64,000 bases of DNA from Diplonema japonicum (Eukaryota > Euglenozoa > Diplonemea > Diplonemida > Diplonemidae), in contig OZ025667.1 of assembly GCA_964019335.1 (NCBI GenBank), positions 232,501 to 296,500 of the forward strand, in the 5' to 3' direction. A program made the position numbers and the translations under genes. Under the pieces are notes generated by a model that had not been told where the DNA came from, ran no database searches, and worked only from the letters and a program-made list of their open reading frames with translations. Shown here piece by piece: positions 9,508-19,331 of this stretch (position 1 is the first letter of the stretch; every line of letters begins with the position of its first letter).

Positions 9508-12500
9508 ATGCAGAGCGATCTCTCTATGACCTCGCGGAGGCATGTCTTCGGGATGAAGGCAGACGTGAAGGATAACATACATTACATAGACGACCAGACG
9601 GTGGCGTACCCAGTGGGGAAGACCTTTGTGGTGTACAACCAAGCAACAAACACACAGAAGTTCATGATGGGGCAGGAACGTGCGGAGGGGCTCTCTGCGA
9701 TGGCCATCACACCGAACAAGAAGTACATAGCTGTCGCAACGTGCGGGGACAGCCCCAGCATAGAGATATTCGACACAACGACAAGGAAGAGGAGGAAGTC
9801 GCTGAACCTGCAGGACCTTGGCAGCAGGGAGTTTGTCTGCCTGTCGTTTTCAAGTGACTGCCGACACCTTGTCACGCAGGGCGGTGCCCCCGAGTGGAAC
9901 CTCGTCTTCTGGACATGGGACAGGCTGAAGTCCCTCGCTATGCTATCAACAGCCCCCGACCGTGAGGGCAGCAAGATCGACAAAGGACACATAACATGCG
10001 TCACGAGCAATCCCGCTGACCCGTACCACATCTGCGTCTCAGGGAACGGTGTCTTCCGGTTCTACAGGTTTGCCGATGGGCAGCTGAAGCCTGCGCCAGG
10101 CGGGATGGGAAAACGTGACCCTCAGAACATACTCTGCCACAGATGGCTCAAAGACTCCGATAGAATCGTCGCCTCCACCGAGTCAGGCGACCTTTTACTT
10201 GTCGAGAATTGCGAGTTCAAGTGCATCCTCCCCTTGTCGCCCTCCGACGGTCTCTCCATAGATGTCCTTGTCGCGTATTCCAAAGGCTTCATCTGCGGCG
10301 GCGACATGGGCCTTATCAGTGTCTACGAACATTCTGACGAAAAGGAGCTCTACCGCAAGGTGAAGACTGTGAAGATAGACCCAAAGCGCGACAGCGACGT
10401 GACCACTGACTGTGACCCTGTCATCCAGTCCTTCTCGCTGAACCAGGCGGAAGACCACTTAGCAATAAGTACATGCAACGGTGTGGGGTCCTGCTTCGGC
10501 CAGCTCTACGTCCTCAACATCGCGTCGGATGCCACGAAACCAGAGGCCCTGCAACCCGAGTACCTCCTCTCTCCCTTCCACACAGCACCCATAACGGGTA
10601 TCGACACGTGCATCAGGAAGCCTCTCGTCGCCACGTGCAGCAAGGACCACACGATAAGGATTTGGAACTACGTTGAGCACACGCTGGAGATAGTCAAGAC
10701 CTTCCCTGTCGAAGCGGTGTCTATCGCCATGCACCCCAGCGGTCTTCACATTCTGGTGGGCTTCGCTGACAAGCTAAAATTCATGAACCTATACGGCGAC
10801 GACATGAAGGAGTTTAAGTCCTTCAACATGCGTTCTGTCCCCGAGTGTAAATTTTCGCACGGCGGGCAGTACTTCGCAGTGGTGCACGGGCAGGTCATCC
10901 AACTGTACAGCACGTACACGTGTGAGCAGATTGCCCCACTCCGAGGGCCCACAGGGAAGATCCGATGTTTGTGCTGGCTCCCCCCCGATGACACACGCCT
11001 GCTTAGTGCGGGGCATGACGGTGCTGTCTACGACTGGAACGTGAAGGAAGGCCGCAAGGAAGGAGACCATGTGATGAAGGCCGTGCAGTACACGTCAGTC
11101 GCATCGAATGGGTCGCACCCGTCGGGGTTGCTGTGGGCCGTAGGCAACGACAGAAAGCTCAGGGAAATGGAAATGGGCGGCTTGGGCATCGTGAACGAGT
11201 GGGAAGTAGGGGACTACCCCTTGCTGTCGCTGGCATACGCACCGAACCATAAGCTGCTGCTGGCTGGTGCTGAAGACGGGTCCATAAAGGTCATCTCAAC
11301 ACCCGTGCAGAACGGGATGCACCAAGCAGAAACCACAGTTGCCCACTCAGCACCCATATCGAAGATTTGCGTCACCTTTGACGAGTCGGTCCTCTTCTCA
11401 GTCGGTGAAGATGGCTGCTTGTGGATGTTCGACATTAAGGAGAAAGACGGCAGAGGGCCCTCGAAGCGCGAAGTGACATACGCTGAAGAGATCCTGATTT
11501 CAAAAGCGGACCTCGAGGAAAAGAACACGGCGATCGGGGATCTGAAACAGAAGGTAGACGAGCTGAAGATCGAGATGGACTACCTAGCGAGGAAGAGGGA
11601 TATCAAGCACGAGGAAAAGATCAAAGAGATGCAAGACCAGTTCAAAGAGGATTCAGAGAAACAGTGGTCGAAGTTTGAAGCGCTTCTTTCGCTGAAGCAA
11701 GAACAAGAGCTGGCCTTCACGGATATCAGGAAAGAAACGGGAGAGAAACACAGGAAAGAGATCGCAAAGTTGGAATCAGACTACCAGAGCAAGATACAAG
11801 GGGCGGAGGAGCTGAAAACGAAACTAACGAAAACCTTTGGGGAGCAGAAGCAAAGCTTTGAAGAGCAGGTGACGTCTGCAGATACGCTGCTTGATAAGAC
11901 ACGCAAGGAGCTCAATGAGAACTTCCAGGAGGCGCTGAACGTAGAGAAGGAGTCGTGTGATGCGTTGCGTAACAACGAACGGGATCTCATCAAGGAGCAC
12001 AGGGAAATCCGTGCGCAGCTGGAGAAGGACACAGACGACGAGATCGAGGAGATCAAAGAGCGCTACGAGAAGCGCCTCGGGACAGAGCGCGACCACTTCC
12101 TGCAGCTGAAGGGCGAGAACGGCATCATGCGTAAGAAGTTCACAACGCTTCAAAAGGAGATCGCCGATAAGAACGAAGAGATCACCCAACTAATGGACGC
12201 CTTGCAGATGCTCGGCCACAAAATATCTCGTATAGAGCTAGATATAGAAAACCTAAAGGCTGAAATCAAAGAAAGAGACGAAACCATCGGCGACAAGGAG
12301 AAAAGGATCTACGATCTGAAGAAGAAAAACCAGGAGCTGGAGAAGTTTAAATTCGTGCTGGATTTCAAAATCAGGGAGTTGAAGTCGCAGATCGAACCGA
12401 GGCAGGACGAGATCGCAGCGGCGAAACAGAAAATCAAGGACATGGACAAGGATCTTGAGAGGTACCACCAGAACAATCTTTCGTTGTATGCGACTATCGA

Positions 12501-13119
12501 GGAGCTTAAAAAGAGGATAGAGCAGCAGCAGAAGGAAATCCACAAGCTGGCCAATCAGTTGAAGGATTCTGAGACCTACAAAAACAGAGTGAGGACTGAT
12601 TTATCAGAGCTAGTTCAAAAGATCCAAGAGCCGAAACAACTATCGCAAGCAGTTGCGCAGCTTTATAGAAAACACGTGAAAAGGTCGGTGTCAAAGGCCC
12701 CTGCAGTGGATGAGGGTCTGCACACGGAGTACAACAGGCAGAAGGAGTTCCTCAGCCGAACGGTAGAGTCGTTGAAGAAGAAATCGATAAAGGACAACGA
12801 CGGTCACAAAGGAGATGCGAACAGGATTATGAATGAGAATGTGCAGCTCATCAAAGAGATTAACGATCTCCGAAAAGAGATCAGAAGTATCAAAGCCGCT
12901 GCCTCTACCGACAAAGGCTCCTCCAAGTCCGCCATCGGCAACCTGCTCCACGCGAATGTCGCGGAGCAAACTGTCCGTGAGCTTGAAATGCAGCAGGTCG
13001 AGATAGACCGCCTCAAGAAGAAGATAGCCGAGGCGGAGGAACATCTGGATCAACGCCGCCCCAGCTCCCGCGACCTCCCGTCCCTCAACTCCACAGAGCA
13101 GATAGACAGCACGGCATGA
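9508..13119 (+). CDS. CFAP57: Cilia- and flagella-associated protein 57 (WDR65 family)
   Basis: 1203 aa. WD40 repeats fill about residues 1-650, forming two beta-propellers; a long charged coiled coil follows to about 1180. The opening RRHVFGMKADVKDNIHYID and AYPVGKTFVVYN correspond to the conserved CFAP57 N-terminus. Known role: CFAP57 lies at the base of a subset of inner dynein arms on the axonemal doublet and affects ciliary beating. The frame extends 12 bases upstream to a GTG, but ATG at 9508 is the sensible start; an AG at 9489-9490 (CCCTCACAG) may be the trans-splice acceptor, giving an 18-base leader. No cis-intron is needed. Its presence indicates a motile 9+2 flagellum. Confidence 0.92.
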   Translation: MQSDLSMTSRRHVFGMKADVKDNIHYIDDQTVAYPVGKTFVVYNQATNTQKFMMGQERAEGLSAMAITPNKKYIAVATCGDSPSIEIFDTTTRKRRKSLNLQDLGSREFVCLSFSSDCRHLVTQGGAPEWNLVFWTWDRLKSLAMLSTAPDREGSKIDKGHITCVTSNPADPYHICVSGNGVFRFYRFADGQLKPAPGGMGKRDPQNILCHRWLKDSDRIVASTESGDLLLVENCEFKCILPLSPSDGLSIDVLVAYSKGFICGGDMGLISVYEHSDEKELYRKVKTVKIDPKRDSDVTTDCDPVIQSFSLNQAEDHLAISTCNGVGSCFGQLYVLNIASDATKPEALQPEYLLSPFHTAPITGIDTCIRKPLVATCSKDHTIRIWNYVEHTLEIVKTFPVEAVSIAMHPSGLHILVGFADKLKFMNLYGDDMKEFKSFNMRSVPECKFSHGGQYFAVVHGQVIQLYSTYTCEQIAPLRGPTGKIRCLCWLPPDDTRLLSAGHDGAVYDWNVKEGRKEGDHVMKAVQYTSVASNGSHPSGLLWAVGNDRKLREMEMGGLGIVNEWEVGDYPLLSLAYAPNHKLLLAGAEDGSIKVISTPVQNGMHQAETTVAHSAPISKICVTFDESVLFSVGEDGCLWMFDIKEKDGRGPSKREVTYAEEILISKADLEEKNTAIGDLKQKVDELKIEMDYLARKRDIKHEEKIKEMQDQFKEDSEKQWSKFEALLSLKQEQELAFTDIRKETGEKHRKEIAKLESDYQSKIQGAEELKTKLTKTFGEQKQSFEEQVTSADTLLDKTRKELNENFQEALNVEKESCDALRNNERDLIKEHREIRAQLEKDTDDEIEEIKERYEKRLGTERDHFLQLKGENGIMRKKFTTLQKEIADKNEEITQLMDALQMLGHKISRIELDIENLKAEIKERDETIGDKEKRIYDLKKKNQELEKFKFVLDFKIRELKSQIEPRQDEIAAAKQKIKDMDKDLERYHQNNLSLYATIEELKKRIEQQQKEIHKLANQLKDSETYKNRVRTDLSELVQKIQEPKQLSQAVAQLYRKHVKRSVSKAPAVDEGLHTEYNRQKEFLSRTVESLKKKSIKDNDGHKGDANRIMNENVQLIKEINDLRKEIRSIKAAASTDKGSSKSAIGNLLHANVAEQTVRELEMQQVEIDRLKKKIAEAEEHLDQRRPSSRDLPSLNSTEQIDSTA

Positions 13120-13225
13120 GCATTGGTAATCCCATCCCTCCCACACATCTGTTCATATTATTCAATACTTTGCTGCTTTCCGCTTTGTATTCATAATTTT
13201 AGTTCACACAACATATCAAAAAAAA

Positions 13226-14302
13226 ATGAAGCTTTTGTTGCCTGTTCTGCTGTGCCTTGTGGCCGAAGTGCGTGCTGTGGACTACCTGTGGCAGGGGTTC
13301 GACGCGAGGTGGCTGCGAAGGGAGGTTGGGTTCGAGACCCCCCACAGGCTGGGGAGTGTGGCGAACTACCTCATGAACAACCAGAGCGGTTGGTACACCA
13401 ACATGACCCTGACGCCTGGTGTGACCGGCGACTACTCGCACCCTGAGACCTTCTACACCGAGCTTCCCAGCGGGTTCACTGTCGGGGAGGAAGTGGTGGA
13501 GTTCGAGTGGACCGACAAGCTTGACAACAGCACCTACCCCTCCGCAAGCTCTTTTAAGACGAAGAAATTCACCATCCCACAGGAGGCAACTGCTCTGCTT
13601 AAGGGGATCAGGCTGGACATGCACTGTGACCCCAGCCTGCAGCCTGTCGACCGTCCCTGCAACTCTGAGGGTGACTGGATGTCGTACTTCAACATCTCGC
13701 AGAGCTGTCAGACCCCCACGTCGTGCACTGTTGCAGTGAGCCTCACGAGGGGATGGACACCCTCGCAGGGGGGTGGCAAGCCCATCAACGCTGTGATGAG
13801 CTACAAGGCGTACGTCCCTGTGATGACACTGATTGGGATGGACCACACAGCGCATGCGGAGACCCCTCTGGTGAAGTCGGGCACGACAACCACCAACCGT
13901 GTGGACGAGGAGACCACCTACTTGAATGTGCCATTGGACAGCTCTGCGTTCGTTGGGATCAGAGAAGTGGCCTTCCAGCTGTTCGAGACCAACGGACAGA
14001 AGAACCTTGGGAGGTACCTTGAGAGGTTTGCCTTCCATGTGGGCCCCTTCTCTAGGGTGTGGCCATCCACCACACTGGAGATGAACTACAAGCTTGGACT
14101 TACCTCTGCTGAGACCACCACGTACCCCTCAAAGTTCACGGCCACAATGGTTCCCGCTGTGGTGAGTTGGAAGACCCCCAACGGCATGTTCCCTATCCCA
14201 CAGAAGAAGGTTGAGGGCACTGTGTGCCAGTCGGGCATCGGCTTCTCCTGCAGGGACCACTTCCTCAAGGAGAGCGACAACGACCTTGTCCCCCTGAAGT
14301 AG
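13226..14302 (+). CDS. Secreted protein of unknown function, copy 1
   Basis: 358 aa. The N-terminus is a clear signal peptide (KLLLPVLLCLVAEVRA, probable cleavage after ARA at about residue 17). The mature part has six cysteines, an even number fitting three disulfides, and N-glycosylation sequons (NQS, NMT, NST, NIS). There is no second hydrophobic segment or GPI tail, so it should be secreted or luminal. I do not recognise the fold; a histidine-containing segment (MDHTAHAE, near 210) is invariant between the two copies and could be a ligand site, but this is only a remark. It is one of a direct tandem pair with the gene at 15160. Confidence 0.8.
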   Translation: MKLLLPVLLCLVAEVRAVDYLWQGFDARWLRREVGFETPHRLGSVANYLMNNQSGWYTNMTLTPGVTGDYSHPETFYTELPSGFTVGEEVVEFEWTDKLDNSTYPSASSFKTKKFTIPQEATALLKGIRLDMHCDPSLQPVDRPCNSEGDWMSYFNISQSCQTPTSCTVAVSLTRGWTPSQGGGKPINAVMSYKAYVPVMTLIGMDHTAHAETPLVKSGTTTTNRVDEETTYLNVPLDSSAFVGIREVAFQLFETNGQKNLGRYLERFAFHVGPFSRVWPSTTLEMNYKLGLTSAETTTYPSKFTATMVPAVVSWKTPNGMFPIPQKKVEGTVCQSGIGFSCRDHFLKESDNDLVPLK

Positions 14303-15159
14303 TTCTGCCCGCTCTCCGGGTACATCCTTGCTTTCCCCGTCTCCCCTTTCGATAACGTTGCCCTGTCTGATAGCAGCTTTTGGTTGGTAAAATTAAGTGT
14401 TAATAAAAAGTTGCTGTTTACTTCCATAAAAATTAGCTTTCCTGTTGCCTCTCATTCTGCGGTTCACCCAACTGTAGCATTGCAATTGGCGGCAGGTGAA
14501 TAATTTTGTTCGCGACAGTCTGAAGTTAAATTCACGGGCTGGGGGAGCCGTTGGTGCGGATAAGCGGAGTTTCAAATAAAGGCCCCTTTGCGGTCACCGC
14601 TGCACTCAATCCCAAGCTTCTGTTTTAGAGGTGCCCAGCTCTGAAATAACAACAGAAAAGTGAAACAAAATAAATTGATTTCCCCTGGTGGCGGGCGCAC
14701 AGAAGAGGAGGATTTTATTTTCCTTTTAGAATTTATGAGGGAGGGTTCCCCCCATCTGGGGATCTCTTTATCCACATCTCATTTCTGTGTGTGTTCGCTT
14801 CCATGTGTGAAGGTTAACATGTTTTTCACCTATCCAGCTGCTTGAAGACGGGCTGCTTTGGTTCCTTTGACTCCTTTTTAAAAAAGGAACATGAAACAAA
14901 GAAAAAAAAAAAGAAAAAAAAAAGTGTGCTCTCTTCTCTTAACTCTCGACAACGTCTTGTGTTCTGACTCCTTTTTTTTTTTCTTCCTGTTTTAGAGCGT
15001 GTCTGTGTGGGTATTTCTTTTTTTTATTATTATCGTATTTTTGTTTCGAGGTTGCTTTTACTGCACCTGTTCTCTCTTATTTCTCTTTTTCAAAAGTCTT
15101 TTTCTGCTTTTCCGTTGCACTAACCTTACCAACAGAACAAAGAAGAAATTTATTACATC
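14303..15159. other. Spacer between the secreted-protein pair
   Basis: The first 550 bases are of mixed composition with no supported ORF. The last 300 bases carry A- and T-runs. It differs from the flank of copy 2, so the duplicated unit appears to be mainly the coding region. Confidence 0.5.
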
Positions 15160-16236
15160 ATGAAGTTCCTGCTGCCTGTTCTGCTGTGCCTTGTGGCCGA
15201 AGTGCGTGCTGTGGACTACCTGTGGCAGGGTATGGACGCGAGGTGGCTGCGAAGGGAGGTTGGGTTCGAGACCCCCCACAGGCTGGGGAGTGTGGCGAAC
15301 TACCTCATGAACAACCAGAGCGGTTGGTACAGCAACATCACCTTCACCGCAGGGGTGAGCGGCGACTACGCACACCCGCAGACTTTCTACACCGAGCTTC
15401 CCAGCGGGTTCACTGTCGGGGAGGAAGTGGTGGAGTTCGAGTGGACCGACAAGCTTGACAACAGCACCTACCCCTCCGCAAGCTCCACAAAGGCGAAGCA
15501 CTTCACCATCCCAAAGGAGGCAACTGCTCTGCTTAAGGGGATCAGGCTGGACATGCACTGTGACCCCAGCCTGCAGCCTGTCAACTTTCCCTGCAACTCT
15601 GAGGGTGACTGGCTGTCGTACTTCAACATCTCGCAGAGCTGTCAGACCCCCACGTCGTGCACTGTTGCAGTGAGCCTCACGAGGGGGTGGACACCTGCAC
15701 ACGGTGGTGGCAAGCCCATCAACGCTGTGATGAGCTACAAGGCGTACGTCCCTGTGATGACACTGATTGGGATGGACCACACAGCGCATGCGGAGACCCC
15801 TCTGGTGAGGTCGGGCACGACAACCACAACACGCGTGGACGAGGAGACCACCTACGTGGACGTGCCTTCCGACAGCTCTGCGATCGTTGGGATCAGAGAA
15901 GTGGCGTACCAGCTGTTCGAGACCGACGGGTACAAGAACCTTGGGAGGTACCTTGAGAGGTTTGCCTTCCAGATGGGCCCCTTCTCGAGGAAATGGCCGT
16001 CCACCACACTGGAGATGAACTACAAGCTCGGAGTGACAGCTGCTGAGACCACCACGTACCCCTCAAAGTTCACGGCCACAATGGTTCCTGCTGTGGTGAC
16101 CTGGCCGACCCCCAACGGCGTTTTCCCCACCCCCCAAAAGAAGGTTGAGGGCACTGTGTGCCAGACTGGTTTTGCATTCTCTTGCAGAGACCACTTCCTC
16201 AAGGAGAGCAACAACGAAGTGGTCCCTCTGAAGTGA
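15160..16236 (+). CDS. Secreted protein of unknown function, copy 2
   Basis: 358 aa, the same length as copy 1 and collinear with it without gaps. The signal peptide (KFLLPVLLCLVAEVRA), all six mature cysteines and most sequons are kept. Changes are clustered: for example residues 61-75 and 253-270 differ, while long stretches between are identical at the DNA level, which suggests partial homogenisation by gene conversion. Secreted by inference; family unknown. Confidence 0.8.
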   Translation: MKFLLPVLLCLVAEVRAVDYLWQGMDARWLRREVGFETPHRLGSVANYLMNNQSGWYSNITFTAGVSGDYAHPQTFYTELPSGFTVGEEVVEFEWTDKLDNSTYPSASSTKAKHFTIPKEATALLKGIRLDMHCDPSLQPVNFPCNSEGDWLSYFNISQSCQTPTSCTVAVSLTRGWTPAHGGGKPINAVMSYKAYVPVMTLIGMDHTAHAETPLVRSGTTTTTRVDEETTYVDVPSDSSAIVGIREVAYQLFETDGYKNLGRYLERFAFQMGPFSRKWPSTTLEMNYKLGVTAAETTTYPSKFTATMVPAVVTWPTPNGVFPTPQKKVEGTVCQTGFAFSCRDHFLKESNNEVVPLK

Positions 16237-16914
16237 GCTATTCTTCTCTCTTGTTTAAACTGTATTATCCTGACTTACTTGCAAGGCAAACGACTCCCTT
16301 GACTTTGATTACTCGACTCGAAGGGAAAAAAAAATTTTTTTTGCCATCCGATATTTGTTTTTTTTTTTTTTTTTTTTTTTTATTATTATTTGTACGTTTC
16401 TTCTTGACACTCCTTGTTACCTCCGAATGGTTGGTTCTCTCCTTTTGTCAACGTGTGTTGGCTGCGTCTTTGTTTTCTTTGTGTGTTCTAGCGTGCGGCT
16501 TTTGGACTTCAGACGTTGTTGACCCCTCAATTCTAGCTTTTAGGTGTGTATATACTCCACCGCTAACGTTTTATCCCCCACTCCCTCCCCCTAGATGTGG
16601 GGCCAGATTGGTTTTTTTTTTTTTCTCTGTCATTTCCTCTCAAAGGTTGCTCTCTAAAAATTTTTTTTGGTATTCCCTTGGAGAAAGGGTGGGGGGGGGG
16701 CGGGGTGCGATGGTACATGTTTTGCCTTCAGAATCGAAACAATTCGACCCCCCCCCCCCCCCTCCCTCTCCCTCCATGTGTGAAGGATTGCTCTCTTATT
16801 TTTTTTTTATTTTTTTCACCGTTCTGGCTTCCCCATGTTTGTTTCCTTTCTTTTTTTTTTCTCAAGGTACTGTTGCTCTTCTTAAACCCTCAAGGAAAAA
16901 AAAAAAAAAATAAC
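16237..16914. other. Intergenic, homopolymer-rich
   Basis: Contains a T-run at about 16359-16381, G10 at 16691-16700, a C-run at about 16748-16762 and an A-run just before the next start. Open frames here are poly-Phe/poly-Pro artefacts. Confidence 0.6.
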
Positions 16915-17505
16915 ATGCAAGAAGATGAGCAAAGCTTTGAAAGCCTGAGCTATGACAGTTTTGCACCGGATGAGGAGCAAGAAGAACTTAGAGGCGAGAA
17001 ACGGAAACGAAGACCGGACGACGAGCCCAACTGGAAATGTGAGGACTGTGGTTTCACGAACAAGGGAAAGTACAAGAACGTGAAGTGCTTCAGGTGTGCG
17101 AAACCCAAACCAGAGGACGAGTTCGCCTTGAAACAAGCAGAAGACGCGGCAGTGGCACGTGTGATGAAGAAGCAAAAGGTGGACAGCGAAGAAGAAAAAC
17201 TGTTGAAAATCCCCTTAAAAGAGGCAGAAGAGTTCCTTGAGGAAACCATCACAACAACAACAGTGCTGACCAAGTACGTGGAACGGCTGAAAGAACGGGT
17301 ATATTACCCCATCCCTTTAAAAAAGAAAAAAAAAAAAAAAGAAATTGGAAAAAAAATAAAATAAATATAAACATAACAGAATCAAACACTCGATTACTTG
17401 ACGGAGCTAGAGGAGATTGCAGCCGCGCGTTTTAACGAGAACAACACAGACGAGCTTTTAAAAGTGGGTGTGGCGGTGTTGGAGACATGCGGGGAGTTGT
17501 GTTAA
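16915..17505 (+). CDS. RanBP2-type zinc-finger protein (2 exons)
   Basis: 169 aa from exons 16915-17298 and 17380-17505. The intron of 81 nt runs from GTATAT to AACAG and holds in-frame stops; joining the exons gives a continuous helical C-terminus (NQTLDYLTELEEIAAARF and onward). Residues about 39-62 (WKCEDC, GFTN, then CFRC) fit the RanBP2 finger pattern W-x-C-x2-C-x3-N...C-x2-C, a module that binds RNA or ubiquitin/Ran depending on the protein. An acidic N-terminus with a basic patch GEKRKRRP may be a nuclear localisation signal. The rest is predicted helical. Which RNA or protein it binds cannot be told. Confidence 0.72.
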
Positions 17506-17598
17506 TTCGCCCCTTTCCCCCCCCCCCCCCCCCCCCAGACAACTTGAGAAGATTTCAAAAAAAAAAAAAAAAGATACACATTTATACTTTAAGTAAAC

Positions 17599-18222
17599 AT
17601 GGAGATGCTTGCAGAGATGGAAGGTTCCGAGGAGACCCTTAAGGGACTGAACGACGCAGAGCATCGTCCGGAAGACAGCATGCAGACAGACGAGTGGATG
17701 TACGAGCTGAAGCACAGGAAGAGCTGGGCAACGGGAAAATATGTCCCCGGAAGCGACAACGAGGGTTTGAAGCTGAACCAGGACAACATCGAGGAGGGTG
17801 GGAGGGCACCTCCGAACTGGCAGGAGAAGCTCTCCCAGCAGCAGGTCAAACTGGTCAAAGAAAGCTGGGCCGCAGTTAAAGACAAAAGCGCCTTTGCCCT
17901 CACAGTTCATGAAACTGTTATAAAGACCCACCCTGAAGCGGCTGACGCAGTCAAGGATGAACAAGCGGGAAATGTTGTCACCACAGTTGACTCTGCAGTC
18001 GCAGAAATCGCTTCACCGGAGAACCTTACCCCTGCGCTGGTGCTCTTGTCGCAGTGCTACAAAAGCTACAAACTCACGGAGCCGGAGACGTGTCCACTTT
18101 TTGGAGATGCGGTAATCTCTTCGCTTGCGGTGGCCCTCGGCTCTGGATTCACTACGGAAATAAGAGAAGCCTGGGGTTCAGCTTACTGCCTGCTTAACAC
18201 TATGGTGCAAGACGAAAGATGA
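17599..18222 (+). CDS. Globin-like protein lacking an F-helix histidine
   Basis: 207 aa. After an acidic 75-residue extension, residues about 77-205 follow the globin pattern: LSQQQVKLVKESWAAVK is a typical A helix, and FTTEIREAWGSAYCLLNTM is a typical H helix. The predicted F helix (ALVLLSQCYKSYKL) has no histidine; Tyr or Lys stands where the haem-binding proximal His is expected. The E-helix distal His is also absent. Domain histidines occur only in the B/C region. It may therefore not bind haem in the usual way, or may act as a structural or sensor globin. The assignment rests on pattern and not on an alignment score. It lies 93 bases after the zinc-finger gene. Confidence 0.6.
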   Translation: MEMLAEMEGSEETLKGLNDAEHRPEDSMQTDEWMYELKHRKSWATGKYVPGSDNEGLKLNQDNIEEGGRAPPNWQEKLSQQQVKLVKESWAAVKDKSAFALTVHETVIKTHPEAADAVKDEQAGNVVTTVDSAVAEIASPENLTPALVLLSQCYKSYKLTEPETCPLFGDAVISSLAVALGSGFTTEIREAWGSAYCLLNTMVQDER

Positions 18223-19331
18223 TTTTTTTTACCCCAACTTTTTTTTTTTTTTTTTTTATTTAATTTATCGCAGTGGGTCAGTGCTGGCACCTCTCCCTCC
18301 ATGGTGATTTTTTTTTTTTAAAAGATTTTTTGCGCACAAAAAAAAGAAGAAGAAAAATGAAATACTAAAAAACGACATTTTTTTTTTTGATTCAATGGTG
18401 TTTTTTTTGGGGGGGGTCCAATTTCTTTTTTTGTGTGGTTATTTTTTTTTATAATAAAATAATAATAATATTTAGTGTTTCCCCCACACTGTTTTTTTTT
18501 TATCCCTCTCCTTTTTTTTGATGTAAATTATTTATCTAAAAAATACCTCTTTTGTTTTTTTCTTACTTTTTTTTTTTCCCCTCCTGTTGAATGAGGGAGA
18601 GAATTAAAAAAGAAAATTGGAAAAAACGAAATGAGAGGCAGAGAAAAAAAAGGGGGGGGGAAAAAGAAAAAGCCATAGTCTCTAGTATATGTTTGCTGCA
18701 AAATACTTTTTTTTTTATATTAATTAGAGAATTAAGGCTTTTGTACATAAAAGAAGAATGAGAATTTCTCTTTCTTCCCCCCCTCCTTTTTTTTTACGAC
18801 ATCCACCCCTCCCCATTTTTTATATCCCTCACAATATCCACAAATCTCTTTCTTTCCCCACCCTCCTTTTTTTTTTCAAGAACTAGGTCACATCTTGCAA
18901 CGTGTCCTTTAGGGTACTCCACACGAGCAAAAGACTGCCGGTTCCTTTTTTTCTTTTTCAAATACACCCTTCTCTCTCTCATTTCTTTTTTTTTTTTCTT
19001 CTGAAATGAAAAAAAAGAATAACCCCCTAAAGCTCTTCTCAAAAAAAAAAAAGAAAGAAAACCAACAACAAATAGCAAAAGAGAAAAGAAAAAAAAAGAA
19101 AAGAAAAAAAACACCTCCCATAAAGATATTAAAAAAAAAAAAGAAAACACACACCCGCATAATTTAATTTTTTTTTTCCTTTTACCCCCCACCCCCTGCC
19201 CACCTCACCGGCCCACAAACCCCCCCCCCCCACAAGAAAAGCTTTTATATTCCTCTTTTTTTTCTTTGTTTTTTATGTCGTGTCGAAAGAAGAAGAAAAA
19301 AATACAAAAAAAAAAAAAGAAAATATAAAAC
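18223..19331. other. Intergenic, A/T-run rich
   Basis: About 1.1 kb of T-runs, then A-runs, with short C- and G-runs. No coding sequence or RNA gene seen. Confidence 0.6.
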
